DNA of 8,877 nt from Nitrospirota bacterium (GTDB taxonomy: Bacteria; Nitrospirota_A; Leptospirillia; Leptospirillales; Leptospirillaceae), in the NCBI GenBank assembly GCA_027415455.1, contig DAIBSV010000081.1:1-8877 (forward strand). Direction: 5' to 3'. The notes beneath the pieces are model-generated. The model did not search any database. It saw only the letters and a list, made by a program, of their open reading frames with translations, and was not told where the DNA came from. The translations under genes were made by a program, and so were the position numbers. Positions within the stretch are counted from its first letter, which is position 1, and each line of letters starts with the position of its first letter. Below, one piece after another: positions 7,535-8,877 of the stretch.

Positions 7535-7542
7535 AGGGGGAG
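7535..7542 (+). promoter_or_regulatory. Ribosome binding site of the IHF/HU gene
   Basis: GGGGGAGG ends five bases before TTG 7548. It supports TTG as the original start, since the protein then opens with the family-typical (M)AKSDL. Confidence 0.65.
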
Positions 7543-7547
7543 GTCCC

Positions 7548-7826
7548 TTGGCCAAATCCGATCTTTTCCGGCGCCTTTCCCGACAATTTCCCGGGATCGC
7601 CCTCCCCGAGTCAAGGAAATGCTCGATTTTTCCTTGCTGCCATGAAGAAAGGCCTGCATTCCGGGATACCGTCGAGCTCCGGAACTTCGGAGTCCTCCGG
7701 GTCCGGGACAGAAAAAGAAGAAAGGCCCGGAACCCGAGGAGGGGCGGGAATGTCGACCTTCCGCCCAAAAAAAGTGGTTTCTTTCAAGCAGGGCCGGATT
7801 CTGAAAGGGAGAGGATCGAATCATGA
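7548..7826 (+). pseudogene. IHF/HU DNA-bending protein, four frameshifts
   Basis: Read in pieces, this is a full-length HU/IHF-family protein of about 92 residues. TTG 7548 starts AKSDLFRRLSRQFPGIALPE. After about 7610 the next frame gives VKEMLD, and after the T5 run at 7627-7631 another gives FFLAAMKKGLHSG. After GGG 7663-7665 the original frame returns with DTVELRNFGVLRVRDRKRRK and ARNPR, the DNA-binding arm. After the A7 run at 7767-7773 a shift gives VVSFKQGRILKGR. The first three shifts each look like one missing base and the last like one extra base. The single open frame that remains scrambles the dimer core and C-terminus, so the product should be non-functional. The family bends DNA and organises the nucleoid. 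The open frame ends at TGA 7824-7826, overlapping the next ATG. Confidence 0.8.
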
Positions 7827-8008
7827 GCGAGAAAACCGTCCATCGATGCGACCGTTGCGGAATCTGGACGACCTAGGTCGCGCACTATCACGGAAAGATC
7901 CTCTGCTCCGCCTGTCTCGCCGATGACATGAAGGGGGCCGGCGGAACGCGGAGCGATTCCCGGAATCCGGAAGACGCTTCTTCGTCGAAGCCTTCGGAAC
8001 AGGATTAG
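7823..8008 (+). pseudogene. Small CxxC-CxxC protein, copy 2, amber-interrupted
   Basis: ATG 7823 opens MSEKTVHRCDRCGIWTT, then TAG at 7874-7876, and the same frame continues VAHYHGKILCSACLADDMKG to TAG 8006-8008 (62 codons in all). Around the stop it aligns with copy 1 at 5517, where the corresponding codon is GAG (Glu), so one G-to-T change explains the amber. The two CxxC pairs and the HGxILCSAC segment are conserved between copies, and the tails diverge. The first product would hold only the first knuckle. AAAGGGAGAGG (about 7804-7814) is a suitable ribosome binding site, and the start overlaps the IHF/HU frame end. Amber readthrough is possible but unsupported; decay is the simpler reading. 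Confidence 0.65.
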
Positions 8009-8084
8009 TCTTTGCGGATAGCCAGCCGCCAACTCGAAGTTAAGAGGCTTGAGAGCAAGAAGCCTGTGCCAAGACGTCGGGGAA

Positions 8085-8711
8085 TTGTCGGAAGCTGGGA
8101 AAGATGAGCGGAAGGGGCGGACATCAGCCCCGAAAAGTTTCATTGCATGGGAGAAGGGAGATGTTCTGCACGACGACTACCTCGATTTTTCGCTCTCACT
8201 CGGAGTTCCGGTCGAGATTGAAAAGAAAGGCCATCTCTGGAAGGTGGCAGACGTTCTCTCCAGGACAGGTGCCTCAACGACAGTCCGGAATTTACGCCCT
8301 CCGACTTTGCCCGGACTTTTGGCAGCGAGCCGATCGGGGTCTATATCGTCCGGCTTTCTCCGGAAACGTCCGTCACGCTGGAGAATTTCGGAAAAAGAGA
8401 ATGGTCGTCACAAGAGAGGATTCCCAAGAGAGGGACGCAAATCCCAACCGTAAAGGGAGACAAAATGTCTCAATTGATCGGTATCGTCGGAAGTCAGGAA
8501 AAAGATCCGGAAGGAAAAGACGTCAGTCTGGAAAAATACCGGTTGATCGGGATTGTCGAAGTTTTTTGCAAGAGATCTCTTTATGCCGATTTTTCCTCCG
8601 GGATTGGAGTCCCGGATCGTGATCAAAAAAGGCCCGGTCGTCTGGAAAGGGGAGATGGCCGGATTTCTCCTTGGGATCCTGAATCCCGGATTTTCCGAAA
8701 AAACGCCGTAA
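8085..8711 (+). pseudogene. Unknown protein gene broken by frameshifts
   Basis: Three collinear open segments read as one protein. The first (clear from about 8157) includes GDVLHDDYLDFSLSLGVPVE then IEKKGHLWKVADVLSRTGAS. Near 8300 one missing C shifts to a long frame including DFARTFGSEPIGVYIVRLSP and KGDKMSQLIGIVGSQEKDPE. Near 8555-8565, around a T6 run, it shifts again to FFARDLFMPIFPPGLESRIV and IKKGPVVWKGEMAGFLLGIL, ending at TAA 8709-8711. The original protein was about 200 residues, with no obvious signal peptide or TM helix. The start is unclear: TTG 8085 is in frame but poorly spaced from any ribosome binding site. A shorter internal ORF from ATG 8465 is possible. I do not recognise the family. 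Confidence 0.5.
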
Positions 8712-8713
8712 AG

Positions 8714-8733
8714 CTCCGGCGTATAGGCCGGAG
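8714..8733. repeat. Perfect 7-bp hairpin between stop and tnpB
   Basis: CTCCGGC and GCCGGAG pair around the loop GTATAG, two bases after the TAA at 8709-8711. No T-run follows. It may terminate the upstream transcript, or be the left-end hairpin of the IS200/IS605-type element whose tnpB starts 33 bases later, similar in position to the hairpin at 3752-3771. Confidence 0.45.
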
Positions 8734-8766
8734 GTAGAAGGCGTGCTTTGTGTTATCACACACTCT

Positions 8767-8877
8767 ATGAACACTCTCCCTCTCACAAAGACTCTGAAGA
8801 TTCCGTTCCTGAATTTGAACAACGTAAAAGCCGAAGAGTTTCTTCGTCTATCCGAGGAGAACTGTCGTCTGGCGAAC
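8767..8877 (+). CDS. TnpB (IS200/IS605 family), 5' part, cut by window edge
   Basis: Thirty-seven codons are visible. The start MNTLPLTKTLKIPFLNLNNV followed by KAEEFLRLSEENCRLAN fits the N-terminal domain of TnpB, the RNA-guided nuclease of IS200/IS605 and IS1341-type elements. It differs clearly from the tnpB fragment at 3830, so two element lineages are represented. Its codons are less GC-rich than those of the neighbouring genes (AAC, ACT, AAA, GTA are frequent), consistent with recent transfer. No strong Shine-Dalgarno precedes the ATG. Whether the gene is intact, and whether a tnpA or guide RNA accompanies it, lies outside the window. Confidence 0.65.
   Translation, partial: MNTLPLTKTLKIPFLNLNNVKAEEFLRLSEENCRLAN

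Noticed and set aside
8009..8110. Possible tnpB 3'-end remnant before the unknown pseudogene
   Set aside because: A few residues loosely recall a TnpB C-terminal tail, but no zinc-finger cysteines or RuvC motif can be seen, so the resemblance is too weak.

Overview
The window reads as chromosome of a GC-rich Gram-negative bacterium rich in cyclic-di-GMP signalling genes. The protein style (HD-GYP, bacteriohemerythrin-PAS-GGDEF, IHF/HU-like protein, IS200/IS605 tnpB genes) would fit an acidophilic Nitrospirota such as Leptospirillum, but that is a guess; nothing here fixes the taxon. All genes I can support lie on the + strand. Only three long genes look fully intact; most of the remainder is broken coding sequence.

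Layout. 1-621: no convincing gene; an AT-rich left end and a GCAA tetranucleotide repeat (352-385). 622-1383: intact HD-GYP phosphodiesterase. 1391-2040: membrane protein gene broken by an in-frame TGA and a frameshift. 2151-3077: two-TM sensor-like protein whose middle is read out of frame. 3078-3829: weak coding remnants and a perfect hairpin. 3830-4139: truncated, frameshifted tnpB. 4253-5476: intact 407-residue protein of unknown function. 5517-5720: small CxxC/CxxC protein without a standard start codon. 5888-7402: intact bacteriohemerythrin-PAS-GGDEF protein. 7548-7826: IHF/HU gene with four frameshifts, behind a good sigma70-like promoter. 7823-8008: second copy of the CxxC protein, interrupted by an amber codon. 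8085-8711: unknown protein gene with at least two frameshifts. 8767-8877: start of a second, different tnpB, cut by the window edge.

How the genes work together. The HD-GYP and GGDEF proteins are predicted to have opposite activities (c-di-GMP breakdown and synthesis). The GGDEF protein carries a di-iron hemerythrin domain that could link synthesis to oxygen or redox state. The two broken membrane proteins just downstream of the HD-GYP gene have the TM-extracytoplasmic-TM plan of sensor inputs, so an envelope-sensing module feeding c-di-GMP may once have existed here. The two CxxC proteins are diverged paralogues, each disabled differently, and one overlaps the IHF/HU gene. Many of the indels lie in short homopolymers while 3.5 kb of intact genes show none. 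This favours real decay, with read-level assembly error as the alternative to exclude.
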